Origin: Methanococcoides sp. AM1
Lineage (GTDB): Archaea > Halobacteriota > Methanosarcinia > Methanosarcinales > Methanosarcinaceae
Length of the DNA: 64,000 bases
Assembly (NCBI RefSeq): GCF_900774055.1
Contig: NZ_CAAGSW010000004.1
Location: 310,001 to 374,000 of the forward strand
Reading direction: 5' to 3'
Shown here piece after piece: positions 1 to 10,022 of the stretch. The stretch's first letter is position 1. Every line of letters starts with the position of its first letter. Both the position numbers and the translations under genes were made by a program. The notes below the pieces were generated by a model that did not search any database, was not told the origin of the DNA, and saw only the letters and a list, made by a program, of their open reading frames with translations.

Positions 1-510
1 GGACCTGTCTTCAAGGGAGATGCCGGCAAGGTGAATGCAGCGATCGTTTCGATGGATGCTATGGATCTAAAGAAGGGACTTGCAGACGGTGAAATGGAGA
101 TATCCATTGCAGATGGCACTAATATCACCATCACAGAGAAGATGGTGAACTTCAGCGAAACACTTCCGGAAGCTGTAGCAAGTGCTGAATTTGCAGGCGG
201 AGTTGTCTTTGTCGATGCAACCCTTACACGCGAGATCGAATCCGAAGGATACTCAAGGGAAGTTATCCGCAGGATACAGGATATGCGCAAGGAGCTTGAC
301 CTCGATGTTGATGACAGCATAAAGGCACACATCCAGATCGACGATGATAGAGTCCTTGACCTTGTACTTGACTTTGAGAACTACATCGCAAAGGAAGTTC
401 GTGCAAGGGTTCTTGTGGTCGGTTTAGATGTCGATACCACCGGTGAGCTTGCAAAGGACTGGAATGTCGAAGGCATTCCAATGCACATCGCGATCTCAAA
501 AGAAGAATGA
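1..510 (+). CDS. ileS: Isoleucyl-tRNA synthetase, C-terminal part
   Basis: The frame is open from the first base of the window, so only the last 169 residues are present. It contains the stretch [20 protein letters not shown], typical of the tail of archaeal isoleucyl-tRNA synthetases (the region following the anticodon-binding domain). The enzyme charges tRNA-Ile in the cytoplasm. The catalytic Rossmann domain with HIGH and KMSKS lies upstream, outside the window. The next gene, mptE, follows after 15 bases on the same strand and could be co-transcribed. Confidence 0.9.
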   Translation, partial: GPVFKGDAGKVNAAIVSMDAMDLKKGLADGEMEISIADGTNITITEKMVNFSETLPEAVASAEFAGGVVFVDATLTREIESEGYSREVIRRIQDMRKELDLDVDDSIKAHIQIDDDRVLDLVLDFENYIAKEVRARVLVVGLDVDTTGELAKDWNVEGIPMHIAISKEE

Positions 511-525
511 GACCGAGGTAAGATA

Positions 526-1149
526 ATGGATTTTAAGAAATGGGAACCAGTCTACGAGAAGATTCTCGAAGACTTCGGTTTTTCCAGAGAGGATGATGAG
601 AATTCCGCCATCCTCCTTTCCAATCTATTGATAGGGGCAGGTACTGCCGATACGAACACACTTGAGGAGCTGATCAGCGGAAAGGACGTCCTTGTTTGTG
701 GCAATGCACCAAAGCTTCTGATCGACCTGAAGGAGGTCAACGTAGAAGACTACGTGATCATAGCAGCCGATGGCGCCACAGCACCCCTGATAGATAAGGG
801 TATTGTCCCACACGTAATTGTAACAGACCTTGATGGCGATGTGGAAAAAGAGATCCAGGCAAATCAGGAAGGTTCGATCATGGTCGTCCATGCACATGGT
901 GACAATACTGAAAAGCTGCTAAGATACGTCCCACAGTTCAGGAACGTCATCGGCACCACCCAGGCAGAACCTTTTGGAAACATCCACAACTTCGGTGGTT
1001 TCACGGACGGGGACAGATGCGTCTTCCTTGCACACGAGTTCAATGCTGAAAGCATAACCCTTGTAGGTTTTGATTTCTATGACAAGAACGTGACACCTAT
1101 GAAGGAAAAGAAGCTCAAGTGGGCACAGAGGCTCTTAGGAGCTTTCTGA
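526..1149 (+). CDS. mptE: 6-hydroxymethyl-7,8-dihydropterin pyrophosphokinase, MptE type
   Basis: The 207-residue protein matches the archaeal DUF115/MptE family, which transfers pyrophosphate from ATP to 6-hydroxymethyl-7,8-dihydropterin, a step towards tetrahydromethanopterin. Family hallmarks visible are VCGNAPKLL near residue 57, the acidic motif VTDLDGD near 110 (probable metal/phosphate site), HAHGDN near 130 and NFGGFTDGDR near 163. The start has a weak GAGGTAAG ribosome site just upstream. It sits 15 bases after ileS. Tetrahydromethanopterin synthesis fits a methanogen. The next 400 bases are non-coding. Confidence 0.85.
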   Translation: MDFKKWEPVYEKILEDFGFSREDDENSAILLSNLLIGAGTADTNTLEELISGKDVLVCGNAPKLLIDLKEVNVEDYVIIAADGATAPLIDKGIVPHVIVTDLDGDVEKEIQANQEGSIMVVHAHGDNTEKLLRYVPQFRNVIGTTQAEPFGNIHNFGGFTDGDRCVFLAHEFNAESITLVGFDFYDKNVTPMKEKKLKWAQRLLGAF

Positions 1150-1556
1150 AACTTTCTTTTTTTGATTTTACCCAGGCTGGTTTTATTGCAAAGCCAATGT
1201 CTTTTCTTAATCGATAACACAAAGAGGTTATTGAACAGCTTTTGCTTTAGCAATTCGCTACATATTGAAAATCACCAATAATCGAGATCAATATCACTTA
1301 CTGCTTGCCATTCACAACCTGCTTACAGAATAGATAAATAAGATGTAAGCATAAATTTTCTATCAGACAATTGGGGGCAAACTGTCTGAACACCAGAAAT
1401 TAGAATACAAAGAATTACTGAATAGTGTGAGCATGGGGTCGCCCTCCGTTTCCTCGACAGGGGGAGATCGATATAATACTATTCTTTCAAGAAAGGTGAA
1501 GCATAAGAAAGATTTCAGTTATTCTCTTGCTAACACCAATTGAAATTAGATCAACA
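1150..1556. other. Non-coding region with two stem-loops before the catalase gene
   Basis: No convincing gene is present. Two consecutive perfect 7-bp inverted repeats stand out: GCTTACA (1321-1327) with TGTAAGC (1344-1350), and TCAGACA (1363-1369) with TGTCTGA (1383-1389). They lie about 170-240 bases before the catalase ATG. They could be operators or part of a structured 5' leader; no terminator-like T tract follows. A run after mptE (TTTCTTTTTTTGATTTT, near 1151) could end transcription of mptE. Confidence 0.45.
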
Positions 1557-3095
1557 ATGGGGGAACCAAGATTGAGTGATACAAATGAGAAAACTCCAAA
1601 GGTATTAACTACTGCCTTTGGGATCCCGGTCGGGGACGATCAGAACAGTTTGACAGCAGGGGAACGTGGACCGGTCCTGATGCAGGATGTGCATCTGCTG
1701 GAGAAACTCGGACACTTTGACCGCGAGCGAATACCTGAGCGCGTTGTACATGCAAAGGGTGCAGGTGCAGGAGGTTACTTCGAAGTGACTGCCGACGTTA
1801 CCAAATACACAAAGGCCAAATTCCTTTCAGATATCGGCAAGCGTACTGAAGTCTTTGTCCGCTTTTCAACGGTAGGTGGTGAGAAAGGGTCTGCTGATGC
1901 AGCACGCGATCCGCGTGGATTTGCCATTAAGTTCTATACAGAAGAGGGAAACTACGACCTGACAGGGAACAATACCCCTGTATTCTTCATTCGGGATCCA
2001 TTGAAGTTCCCTGATTTCATCCACACACAGAAACGAAATCCTGCAACCAACTGTAAGGACCCGAACATGTTCTGGGATTTCCTTTCCCTTACCCCGGAAT
2101 CCATTCATCAGGTCACCATACTGTTCTCGGACAGGGGTACACCTGCAACTTACCGCAACATGAACGGCTACTCGAGCCACACATACAAATGGTACACTGA
2201 AGATGGTAATTACGTCTGGGTACAGTACCATTTCAAGACTGACCAGGGGATAAAGAACCTGACCCGCGAAGAAGCGGATAAATTAAGTGGCAGCGACCCG
2301 GATCATGCTACAAGGGACCTCTATGAAGCTATTGAAAGAGGAGATTACCCATCATGGACCCTTGAAATGCAGATCATGACACCGGAGCAGGCCAAAGACT
2401 ACCGGTTCGATATCCTCGATATAACCAAGGTCTGGCCACACGGGGATTTCCCGACCATCAAGATAGGCAAGCTGGTACTGAACCGGAACCCGGAAAATTA
2501 CTTTGCAGAAGTTGAGCAGGCAGCCTTCAGTCCGGCCAACCTTGTGCCAGGGATCGCGATCTCGCCGGACAAGATGCTGCAAGCCAGAGTATTTTCCTAC
2601 CACGACACTCACATCCACCGACTTGGGCCCAACTATCACCTTATCCCTGTGAACATACCCAAGAACGCACCGGAAGTCAGTTACCAGCGTGACGGATTTA
2701 TGCGCATTGATGGCAATGGTAGTGGCGGACCAAATTACTGGCCAAACAGTTTTGGCGGACCTGGGCCAGATGCGGATGCTCTTGAGCCTGAATTTGAAAT
2801 ATCCGGCCCGGCAGCACGTACACCTTATAACCATCCCAACGATGATTTTGTACAGGCAGGCAACCTGTATCGTAATGTTATGGATGATCAGGCCCGTGAG
2901 AATCTGGTAGGCAATATTGTGTCCCATATATCAGGTGCACAAAAGCGCATCCAGCTAAGGCAGACAGCTCTATTCTTCAAGGCGGATCCTGATTATGGAA
3001 GCCGGGTAGCCGAGGGACTGGGACTGGATGTAAAGGAAGTAGAACGTCTTGCTAATATGACCAAAGAAGAACGTGCAAAAGCGACTGAAAAGTAA
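1557..3095 (+). CDS. kat: Monofunctional heme catalase
   Basis: The 512-residue protein converts hydrogen peroxide to water and oxygen. Counting from ATG 1557, the distal His is at about residue 65 in [15 protein letters not shown], the distal Asn at about 138 in [11 protein letters not shown], and the heme-ligand Tyr lies in [14 protein letters not shown]; spacing between His and Asn (73) equals that of bovine catalase. A longer frame begins with TTG at 1527 but the extra 10 residues do not resemble catalase, so ATG 1557 is preferred although its ribosome site is weak. Length fits small-subunit bacterial catalases. The gene stands alone between non-coding stretches, which suggests separate control and, by inference, acquisition from bacteria. 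It would protect an anaerobe during oxygen exposure. Confidence 0.95.
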   Translation: MGEPRLSDTNEKTPKVLTTAFGIPVGDDQNSLTAGERGPVLMQDVHLLEKLGHFDRERIPERVVHAKGAGAGGYFEVTADVTKYTKAKFLSDIGKRTEVFVRFSTVGGEKGSADAARDPRGFAIKFYTEEGNYDLTGNNTPVFFIRDPLKFPDFIHTQKRNPATNCKDPNMFWDFLSLTPESIHQVTILFSDRGTPATYRNMNGYSSHTYKWYTEDGNYVWVQYHFKTDQGIKNLTREEADKLSGSDPDHATRDLYEAIERGDYPSWTLEMQIMTPEQAKDYRFDILDITKVWPHGDFPTIKIGKLVLNRNPENYFAEVEQAAFSPANLVPGIAISPDKMLQARVFSYHDTHIHRLGPNYHLIPVNIPKNAPEVSYQRDGFMRIDGNGSGGPNYWPNSFGGPGPDADALEPEFEISGPAARTPYNHPNDDFVQAGNLYRNVMDDQARENLVGNIVSHISGAQKRIQLRQTALFFKADPDYGSRVAEGLGLDVKEVERLANMTKEERAKATEK

Positions 3096-3127
3096 AGTGA
3101 AATGCGATGAAATGTTTTCCATCCACT

Positions 3128-3170
3128 GTGAAACCGAATGATCCTGATTTCCAATCATTTCTGGTTTCAC
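3128..3170 (+). terminator. Long imperfect stem-loop after the catalase gene
   Basis: GTGAAACC (3128-3135) pairs perfectly with GGTTTCAC (3163-3170), and a second inner arm AATGAT pairs with ATCATT, giving about 14 base pairs with a small bulge. It begins 33 bases after the catalase stop. There is no T tract directly after it, so it may stabilise the transcript 3' end or bind a regulator rather than act as a simple terminator. Confidence 0.5.
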
Positions 3171-3539
3171 GGCGGATATGGCCATGATGAAGGCAACTGC
3201 AGGATCACTTTACATTAAGCTACTTATGAACAGATATCGAACTAATTGCAATAGTTCGAACTATACATATCATTGCATTTCAGATCAATAGATTGCTGAA
3301 AATATAGAGAGATATAGCAGATCATTCTGTCGAACATGAGTATTTGAAATTGTAATTTTATTACCGGGATCGAGACAGCGAAGATCAATTAAAAATACAG
3401 CATCAGATACAATAATATAAAAGCGTAGATAGTATCCTTTATATTCTTTTAATTGTAATACTTCTAAAGTCAGATAGTGAATTATAACACAATGAACAGA
3501 ATTGAAGTGTTATTAATAAATTTAAAATAAAGAGGTTTC
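3171..3539. other. AT-rich intergenic region
   Basis: No gene is seen. The last 150 bases before the DUF373 gene contain several A/T-rich tracts such as AATATAAAAG (3413-3422) that could be its TATA box. Nothing else stands out. Confidence 0.4.
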
Positions 3540-4667
3540 ATGCAAACTTTAGTCATATGCATCGACAGAGACAATGATCTTGGTGAAAAAGCAAATGTTA
3601 TCACCCCACTCATAGGACGTGAAGATAACATCGATGCAGCAGTGAAACTTGCAACTGCAGACCCCGAGGACTCCGACAGCAATACAATATTTGGCGGCGT
3701 GAATGTTCTTGATGAATTGCTTGCAAAGGGGCTTGATGCCCAGATAATCACATTTGCAGGTGACAAGAATGTGGGCGTTATATCAGACCAGAAAATATCT
3801 GCCCAGCTGGATGCATTCCTGAGCGAGAATGAGATCACAAATGCAATATTCATATCCGATGGAGCAGAAGATGAAACACTCCTGCCCATCGTCCAATCCC
3901 GTATCAAGATCGATTCAGTAAAACGTATCGTGGTTAAGCAAAGTGCAAACCTCGAAAGTACTTACTATATCCTGAAAAATGCACTGAACGATCCGAAAAT
4001 ATCGCAGACCTTCTTTGTGCCATTAGGACTTGCAGCACTTATCTATGCAATTTTCCTGCTGGCAAGATATCCGGAAGGCGCAATTATTGGTATTTCAGCC
4101 GCTATCGGAATGTACATGCTTTACAGGGGATTCAACCTTGACCAGCCATTCGCGCTTTTAAGAGAAAGGATGAAAGATGCTTTTTATGAAGGCCAGATGA
4201 CCTTTGTCACTTACACGATCGCTGCCATCCTTGGAGTGATCGCCACCATGATCGGCGCTGTGACGCTCTGGCAATACTACATTACAGGCGGCAGCTGGTA
4301 CTATGGGATAGTAACCCTCATCACCGTTTTCATTAATGTCACCATCTGGTGGTACGTTATAGCCATTCTTTTTGCAGACATCGGGAAGATGGTCGACCAG
4401 AAAGTAAGCAAAACCTTTACAGTAAAAGAGATAGCACCGGCTCTTTTCATAATAGCAATTGGTCTGCTTTTCTGGGGTGCAAGCAGCTATATACTCTCAG
4501 TAAGCGCTCTTGCCGGCGATGCAGCAAGCAATGAACTGAGCCTGCAATACTTCGTGTACTCAGTAGTAGGTGCCATAATGATCGCACTTTTTGGCATAAG
4601 GATCTCTATGAGCAATACATCACCCGAGAAGCTTCTGAAGAAAGAAAAGGGTAAAGCTAAAAAATAA
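3540..4667 (+). CDS. DUF373 family integral membrane protein
   Basis: The 375-residue protein has a soluble N-terminal half starting MQTLVICIDRDNDLG, the signature of the archaeal DUF373 family, followed by membrane segments: about residues 160-178, 182-198, 222-246, 255-283, 298-324 and 332-353. The tail is Lys-rich (KKEKGKAKK), probably cytoplasmic. The function of the family is unknown. An AAAGAGG ribosome site precedes ATG 3540. A nucleoside phosphorylase gene follows after 18 bases on the same strand. Confidence 0.85.
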   Translation: MQTLVICIDRDNDLGEKANVITPLIGREDNIDAAVKLATADPEDSDSNTIFGGVNVLDELLAKGLDAQIITFAGDKNVGVISDQKISAQLDAFLSENEITNAIFISDGAEDETLLPIVQSRIKIDSVKRIVVKQSANLESTYYILKNALNDPKISQTFFVPLGLAALIYAIFLLARYPEGAIIGISAAIGMYMLYRGFNLDQPFALLRERMKDAFYEGQMTFVTYTIAAILGVIATMIGAVTLWQYYITGGSWYYGIVTLITVFINVTIWWYVIAILFADIGKMVDQKVSKTFTVKEIAPALFIIAIGLLFWGASSYILSVSALAGDAASNELSLQYFVYSVVGAIMIALFGIRISMSNTSPEKLLKKEKGKAKK

Positions 4668-4685
4668 TAAGACCGATTACCACAC

Positions 4686-5450
4686 ATGAAAATCGATGCA
4701 GCAGTACTTGGTGGCGTTGGATTCTCATCTTTTATAGAAGGATCTGCAAAGATCGTCAATACACCTTACGGGGATGTTGGCGTATATATTGGCGAACTGA
4801 ATGATAAGACCATAGCCATAGTACCCCGGCATTCAGGAGCTGCTGAACATGTTCCTCCACATATGATCAACTATCGTGCCAATATATGGGCGATAAAGGA
4901 ACTTGGAGTGGAAAAGATAGTAGCCACCAATTCCGTAGGAACCATGAAAGGTCATGCACTCGGCAGTTTTGTTATACCTGATGATTTTGTAGACCTTACC
5001 AAAAGCCGCATATCCACATTCCATGACAAGAACACAGTTCATGTTGATATGACAGAACCATATTGTCCTCTTATCAGCAAATGCCTTATGGAAACACTTG
5101 AGAAAAAAGGGCTTGACTATACCAGAGGAACATATGTTTGTACCGAAGGGCCACGCTTTGAGACCCGTGCAGAGATAAAAATGATGAGTACGATCGGAGA
5201 TATTGTTGGTATGACAGGACTTCCGGAAGTTGTCCTTGCACGAGAGCTGGAACTGTGCTATGCCTCCATTTGTACCATAACGAACCAGGCATGTGGACTT
5301 ACCGAAAACAAGATAACGGCAGATGAAGTCGTGGATGAGCTTGGTACGACGCAGGATATACTGCTGAGTGTGCTAACCGATGTTATTGACTGCATTCCCC
5401 CAACGCGTGAATGTGAATGCATGAATGCTACACAAGGGGCACGTCTTTAA
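4686..5450 (+). CDS. Purine nucleoside / 5'-methylthionucleoside phosphorylase family (PNP/MTAP)
   Basis: The 254-residue protein belongs to the PNP/MTAP family, which cleaves nucleosides with phosphate. Visible are the phosphate-binding PRHSGAAEHVPPHMINYRANIWA region near residue 48, TNSVGTMKG near 81, CTEGPRFETRAEI near 151 and the substrate-binding VGMTGLPEVVLARE near 178. In related methanogens such proteins act on 5'-methylthioinosine or 6-oxopurine nucleosides, so the exact substrate cannot be fixed from sequence. The Cys-rich end (ECECMN) is unusual. It follows the DUF373 gene closely. Confidence 0.8.
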   Translation: MKIDAAVLGGVGFSSFIEGSAKIVNTPYGDVGVYIGELNDKTIAIVPRHSGAAEHVPPHMINYRANIWAIKELGVEKIVATNSVGTMKGHALGSFVIPDDFVDLTKSRISTFHDKNTVHVDMTEPYCPLISKCLMETLEKKGLDYTRGTYVCTEGPRFETRAEIKMMSTIGDIVGMTGLPEVVLARELELCYASICTITNQACGLTENKITADEVVDELGTTQDILLSVLTDVIDCIPPTRECECMNATQGARL

Positions 5451-5524
5451 GTTCGTTTTAGTCTAATTTGAAGATCCAGGCTAACGAAAAGCAGAATTTG
5501 AAAAAGAAGATAATAAAAAAGGGA

Positions 5525-6460
5525 TTATGCAATATCCTTTGACGTATCAATGTTGATGCCTTCTGAGACATTGAACTTGATAACGTCTGTTTTAGGTGCC
5601 ATTCCACGTATCTTTGGGATCGAAAGCTTGCTCATGATCTTATCAGGATGCCTTTCAACATCTACATCAAAGATAACATCTGATGCATTGAGGATCTCAT
5701 TTTCAGATTTTTCATCATGACTGCCTTTCAGGGAATAAAGGAATGTAATACTGTTGGCTTCTTTCGTGGTCTCATATAGAAGATTGATCAGACGCTTGAG
5801 AAGTCCCGGATTCACATTGAGGTTCATGAAGAACGAGAAATTATCAAAAATGATATTGACCTCTTCTCCCTTTGAATTATTCAGGATGGTGCGTAAGTTA
5901 TATTCAGCGTACTCGATAATCTTGGAATCAATGTGGCCATTACCCAGATTATCGACCATGTCACCCATGGAAGTGAAATAATACTCACTGTAGATGTCCA
6001 CAAATATGACATTCGAAGGATCAAGATTCTGGTTCATGATGTCCCTGCGCACATATTTAGGCCTGCGCCCAGTGGTAAAATAATAGGTTTTACGGGACTG
6101 TGTGAACTCGTAAAAGAATACTTCTGACATGGATCTTGGATCTGCAGAGAAATAGACCATTGAATTTAGGGGCAGGCCTCCCCCAAGGGTCCTGTCCAAT
6201 ACGTAGATGCCAGTTGGAACGACAACAGGACCATCACATAAATTCTTTTGGACGGGACTGACATCAGCTGTTATGCGGCTCTCCTCTACAGCATTTGTTT
6301 CAGTTACAGGAACAGTTTCCTTCGGGACGGTACGTAGCTCAAGCTTCCTGCGAACCTGGGCATCTTCTGTAAGAGACACCTCTTGTTCTGCCGCTACTTT
6401 ATGTTGCGACGTCCTCGGAGTAATTATTACCTCCGTACCTACAGAAAGCTGACTTGACAT
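5525..6460 (-). CDS. KaiC/RAD55-like RecA-fold protein with a degenerate P-loop
   Basis: The 311-residue protein has a low-complexity N-terminal 75 residues and then a KaiC-like core: GIYVLDRTLGGGLPLNSMV aligns with the segment before the P-loop in KaiC/RAD55 proteins. The Walker A position reads SADPRSMSE instead of GxxGxGKT, so the Gly and Lys needed for ATP binding are missing. A Walker B-like strand remains (VNIIFDNFS). It is therefore likely a non-hydrolysing family member, perhaps a signalling or scaffold protein. It is convergent with the preceding phosphorylase gene and divergent from the helicase gene. Confidence 0.75.
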   Translation of the reverse strand: MSSQLSVGTEVIITPRTSQHKVAAEQEVSLTEDAQVRRKLELRTVPKETVPVTETNAVEESRITADVSPVQKNLCDGPVVVPTGIYVLDRTLGGGLPLNSMVYFSADPRSMSEVFFYEFTQSRKTYYFTTGRRPKYVRRDIMNQNLDPSNVIFVDIYSEYYFTSMGDMVDNLGNGHIDSKIIEYAEYNLRTILNNSKGEEVNIIFDNFSFFMNLNVNPGLLKRLINLLYETTKEANSITFLYSLKGSHDEKSENEILNASDVIFDVDVERHPDKIMSKLSIPKIRGMAPKTDVIKFNVSEGINIDTSKDIA

Positions 6461-6628
6461 TTTTATCCCACACCGAATTATACAATCAGTTTAGATATAC
6501 TCAATCAAATGTAGGCATGTACATGCATATAAAAGGTATGAACACATGTGAACACAGAAAGTACATTCCAAGTAACATCCCTAAATAAACATGATTTATA
6601 TACAAGTACATCTCTTTGAAACGCGAAA

Positions 6629-9106
6629 ATGACTCTGTGGACATTTCTCAAGGCCGAAAAGGCCAAGGTCATTGTAATGGCCATTAAGGACAGGAAACGT
6701 CTTCCCCAATTTACCGGAGAGCTTATTCTGAGAAAGGCAGACGCAGGACCGCGTCCACACAAGTTCAGGATATTCAGGGATGAAAAGGACGAACTCAGAC
6801 CACCTGAAGAATTCATAGACCTATTGAGGATGTCAGAGCGTATTCTCATTGATATCGAAAGCGAGAAGAAAGGAGAGGAAGATGTTAAGGAGCTTCTTTC
6901 AGGTTTCCATCTTGACTGGGAGCATGCACATGTGTGCAGGTTCTGCCTTTTAAAAAAGAGATTCAATTTTATCAATAAGAAATCCATCAAATATCATCAT
7001 GAGCTTATTTGTGAAGAATGTGCAAAAGAAGAACTGGACCGTGCACTTAGAAATGCTCATAGCTATTTCGGAGACGAAGCAGCAGAGCGTATCCAGCAGA
7101 TCATGCTCACCACACGGGACCTTGATCGCACAATAGGAATGCTGAGCCCGGAAGACCTCGACCTTGAATACACCCGGTTTGATACTATAGAAGCCCAGAC
7201 ACAACTTACACAGGTCAGGATAAAGGACATACCGCTGTCAAATAAGTTTAAAAAGATATTATTAAAGAAATCCGATACACTGCTGCCTGTACAATCCCTG
7301 TCGGTGGAAAAGGGACTGTTAAAGCGTAAGAACCAGCTTGTGACATCGGTAACTGCTACCGGAAAGACGCTCATTGGAGAGATAGCCGGTATTGAGAACA
7401 TCATACGTGGTCAGGGTAAGATGCTATATCTTGTACCGCTTGTGGCATTAGCGAACCAGAAGTATGACCAGTTCAACAAGAGGTATTCTGAACTCGGCCT
7501 TAAGGCATCCATAAGAGTGGGAAGCTCCAGGATACGCACATCGAAGACAAAGTCCATGCGAAGAACTCTCGATTCGGATATAATTGTGGCCACATATGAA
7601 GGTCTTGACTACATATTAAGGTCAAAGGACTCAGACCTTCTGGGTCAGATAGGCACTGTTGTTATCGATGAGGTCCACATGATAGAGGATTCTGAGCGTG
7701 GCCATAGGGTGGACGGACTCATCGGAAGGCTGAAGTATGTAGCATCAGGAGCACAGTTCATCTATCTTTCAGCAACCGTGGCTAAACCGAAGCTGCTTGC
7801 GAAAAGGCTTGACGCCGAGCTTGTGGAGTATGAATACAGGCCTGTGCCTATTGAGCGCCACCTGCTGTTCTGCCCGGAGAGCAACAAGATCAGACTTATG
7901 TCAAAGCTTGTGCGGGACGAGTATGCCAGAACATCATCTAAAGGTCACAAGGGCCAGACCATCATTTTTACGAATTCCCGAAGGAACTGCCATCGAATAG
8001 CCCAGGCACTTCCAATATCTACTGCCCCTTACCATGCAGGACTTTCCATGCAGGAGAGGAAGAAGGTAGAGAGACGTTTTGAAAAGGGAGAGCTACCTGT
8101 CGTGGTCACAACCGCTGCACTTGCAGCAGGTGTTGATTTCCCTGCATCACAGGTAATATTCGAATCCCTTTCAATGGGTATAGAGTGGCTCACCATGCAG
8201 GAGTTCCTGCAGATGCTGGGACGTGCAGGAAGGCCGGATTTCCATGACAGGGGTGTGGTAGTGGTGCTTGCTACGCCACAGAAGAGCTATACAAGCGAGC
8301 AGACCGGCACTGAGGAAGAGGTTGCCATCAAACTCCTTAACGGAGAGATGGAACACACCGATGTGGAATATGGTGAAGAGGAACAGATGGAAGAGATCCT
8401 GGCCACTGCTGCGGTGACATCGTCCAAGCGTGACCTTGAGGCGATACATAAGGGCATGCTTGCAACCTATTCTTTGAAAGAATTGCTTTCAAAGCTCCAG
8501 AAAAAGAAGTTCGTGAACATTAAAGGGGACAATATAGCACTTACGAAGTTCGGAAGCATTGCAGCCGGGCATTTCCTTTCCGTTTCAAAGGCATTCCTGA
8601 TAAGGGATGCAGTACTTTCCGACCACAACCCGGTGGAGATAATAACCAACCTTGAGTTCTTTGAAGCGGTCTATTTCAAATATGCAGCACAAATATCTAC
8701 TGCACTGAAGATCAACATGCCTTCAAGGGTGTTCCAGGGAGCTTCCATGGACATTGTTCTTGAGGGCGAGAACCTTTCCAGGCTTGAAATGAAGATGCAG
8801 GACCAGATCCTGAACTTCGCTACTGATTTCCTGACCTGCGGTTGTAAGGAAAGTCCTTACTGCGGCTGTCCTGAGAGATTGTTCTCGGAGAAGATCATAA
8901 ACCTGAGAGTGGATGGTCATGATCCTATACAGATCGTGAACTACCTTGAGAATAAGTACGGGATCACTGCCTACCCGGGAGACCTGCTGGGATACCTGGA
9001 TGATGCAATACGCAACCTTGATGCTGTTGAAATGATCGCAAAGGCTTATTCCAAAAAGGACCTGGCAAATTCGGCGAGGCATCTGAAGAAGCTTATCGTA
9101 AGATGA
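6629..9106 (+). CDS. Archaeal Ski2-type DEVH helicase with Cys clusters (DUF5814-like)
   Basis: The 825-residue protein is an SF2 helicase. Residues about 105-135 contain CRFC and CEEC, a probable zinc site. The ATPase core has a Walker A SVTATGKTLIGE near residue 240, motif II VIDEVHMIED near 347, motif III LSATVAKP, and motif VI QMLGRAGRPDF. A second Cys cluster, CGCKESPYCGC, lies near residue 740, and the C-terminus is helical. Family members are archaea-specific and probably remodel RNA or DNA; the substrate is not known. The start at ATG 6629 is the first in a long frame. The promoter region is shared with the divergent KaiC-like gene. Confidence 0.85.
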   Translation: MTLWTFLKAEKAKVIVMAIKDRKRLPQFTGELILRKADAGPRPHKFRIFRDEKDELRPPEEFIDLLRMSERILIDIESEKKGEEDVKELLSGFHLDWEHAHVCRFCLLKKRFNFINKKSIKYHHELICEECAKEELDRALRNAHSYFGDEAAERIQQIMLTTRDLDRTIGMLSPEDLDLEYTRFDTIEAQTQLTQVRIKDIPLSNKFKKILLKKSDTLLPVQSLSVEKGLLKRKNQLVTSVTATGKTLIGEIAGIENIIRGQGKMLYLVPLVALANQKYDQFNKRYSELGLKASIRVGSSRIRTSKTKSMRRTLDSDIIVATYEGLDYILRSKDSDLLGQIGTVVIDEVHMIEDSERGHRVDGLIGRLKYVASGAQFIYLSATVAKPKLLAKRLDAELVEYEYRPVPIERHLLFCPESNKIRLMSKLVRDEYARTSSKGHKGQTIIFTNSRRNCHRIAQALPISTAPYHAGLSMQERKKVERRFEKGELPVVVTTAALAAGVDFPASQVIFESLSMGIEWLTMQEFLQMLGRAGRPDFHDRGVVVVLATPQKSYTSEQTGTEEEVAIKLLNGEMEHTDVEYGEEEQMEEILATAAVTSSKRDLEAIHKGMLATYSLKELLSKLQKKKFVNIKGDNIALTKFGSIAAGHFLSVSKAFLIRDAVLSDHNPVEIITNLEFFEAVYFKYAAQISTALKINMPSRVFQGASMDIVLEGENLSRLEMKMQDQILNFATDFLTCGCKESPYCGCPERLFSEKIINLRVDGHDPIQIVNYLENKYGITAYPGDLLGYLDDAIRNLDAVEMIAKAYSKKDLANSARHLKKLIVR

Positions 9107-9194
9107 AGATCGCACTTTGGATCAATGATAACAAAACCTTATAATGTATGTTAACAATTACTTTTCAAAATTAGGTACGGCTTTTGAAGGATAT

Positions 9195-9572
9195 ATGACC
9201 ATGACAGAAGAGAACAAAAATCCTGAAGGTAAAGTGACAAAAAAGTTGAAGATCGAGATAAGGAAACCTGAAGACTTCAAACAGGTTTATGCTATCGGTG
9301 CACTTGGCGGGCACAGCCCGTATGATTTCAGGATCGGCTTCTACAATGACAGCCCAAAAGGCTTCGACAAGTCATCTAATTCACAGGTGGTCCAGAGAAA
9401 CATTGAGACAGAAGTGATACTCTCACCCCTTGCGGCACTGGAGCTTTCACACTGGCTTGAACAGCACATCCGCGATTACGAGGCAATGTTCGGACCGATC
9501 ACCAGAGTGCAGAAACAGCAACCAAAAATGAAGCAGCCTGAGGATACATCCGAGATACAGGGATATATCTAA
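9195..9572 (+). CDS. DUF3467 family small protein
   Basis: The 125-residue protein has the DUF3467 pattern: a VYAIGALGGHSPYDFRIGFYND strand region followed by VILSPLAALELSHWLEQHIRDYEAMFG. The function of this family is unknown. The frame extends upstream to 9144, but a GAAGG ribosome site at 9186-9190 places the start at ATG 9195 (MTMTEENKN). The upstream gene ends 88 bases earlier. Just after the stop lies a short repeat of AACTAAA units (about 9574-9597) of no clear meaning. Confidence 0.75.
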   Translation: MTMTEENKNPEGKVTKKLKIEIRKPEDFKQVYAIGALGGHSPYDFRIGFYNDSPKGFDKSSNSQVVQRNIETEVILSPLAALELSHWLEQHIRDYEAMFGPITRVQKQQPKMKQPEDTSEIQGYI

Positions 9573-9772
9573 AGCTAAACTAAAACTAAAACTAAACTTG
9601 AAGAAGTTAGCTGCATACCTACTGTAATAATAAAATAATAGAAGCTTATTCGGCTTTCTAATCGGCAGTAATAAATAGTAGGTTGGACAGTTTACTTTTT
9701 CCAATACGTAGTAATACATATTGCAGATCATATTGTTAATTATCTTTGAGTAATGCATGTGAGGATACGATC

Positions 9773-9997
9773 TTGTTCCCAAATAAGAAAGTTCAGAAAT
9801 TGATAGGATCTAAGGTCCAGGTAGAGATGAAAGGCAACCAGCATATTCTTGAAGGTACATTAGAAAGTGCTGATGATTACCTTAACCTTCACCTTGTGGA
9901 CACTGTTGAGATAGCTGACGGACAGCGCCTGCGCTCTCTTGGTTCCGTTGTATTGAGAGGAAACAACATAATCCTGATCGTGCCTGTAGAGAACTAA
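9773..9997 (+). CDS. LSm/Sm-like archaeal RNA-binding protein
   Basis: The 74-residue protein has the Sm fold pattern: Sm1 motif GSKVQVEMKGNQHILEGTLESADDYLNLHL and Sm2 motif LGSVVLRGNNIILIVPVE. Such proteins form heptameric rings that bind U-rich RNA. The start is taken as TTG 9773 because GAGGA (9761-9765) lies seven bases upstream; a longer frame reaches TTG 9746 but its extra residues are not Sm-like. It precedes a winged-helix gene by 25 bases. Confidence 0.8.
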   Translation: MFPNKKVQKLIGSKVQVEMKGNQHILEGTLESADDYLNLHLVDTVEIADGQRLRSLGSVVLRGNNIILIVPVEN

Positions 9998-10022
9998 AAC
10001 TTTTATTTTCCGGATATAAACC

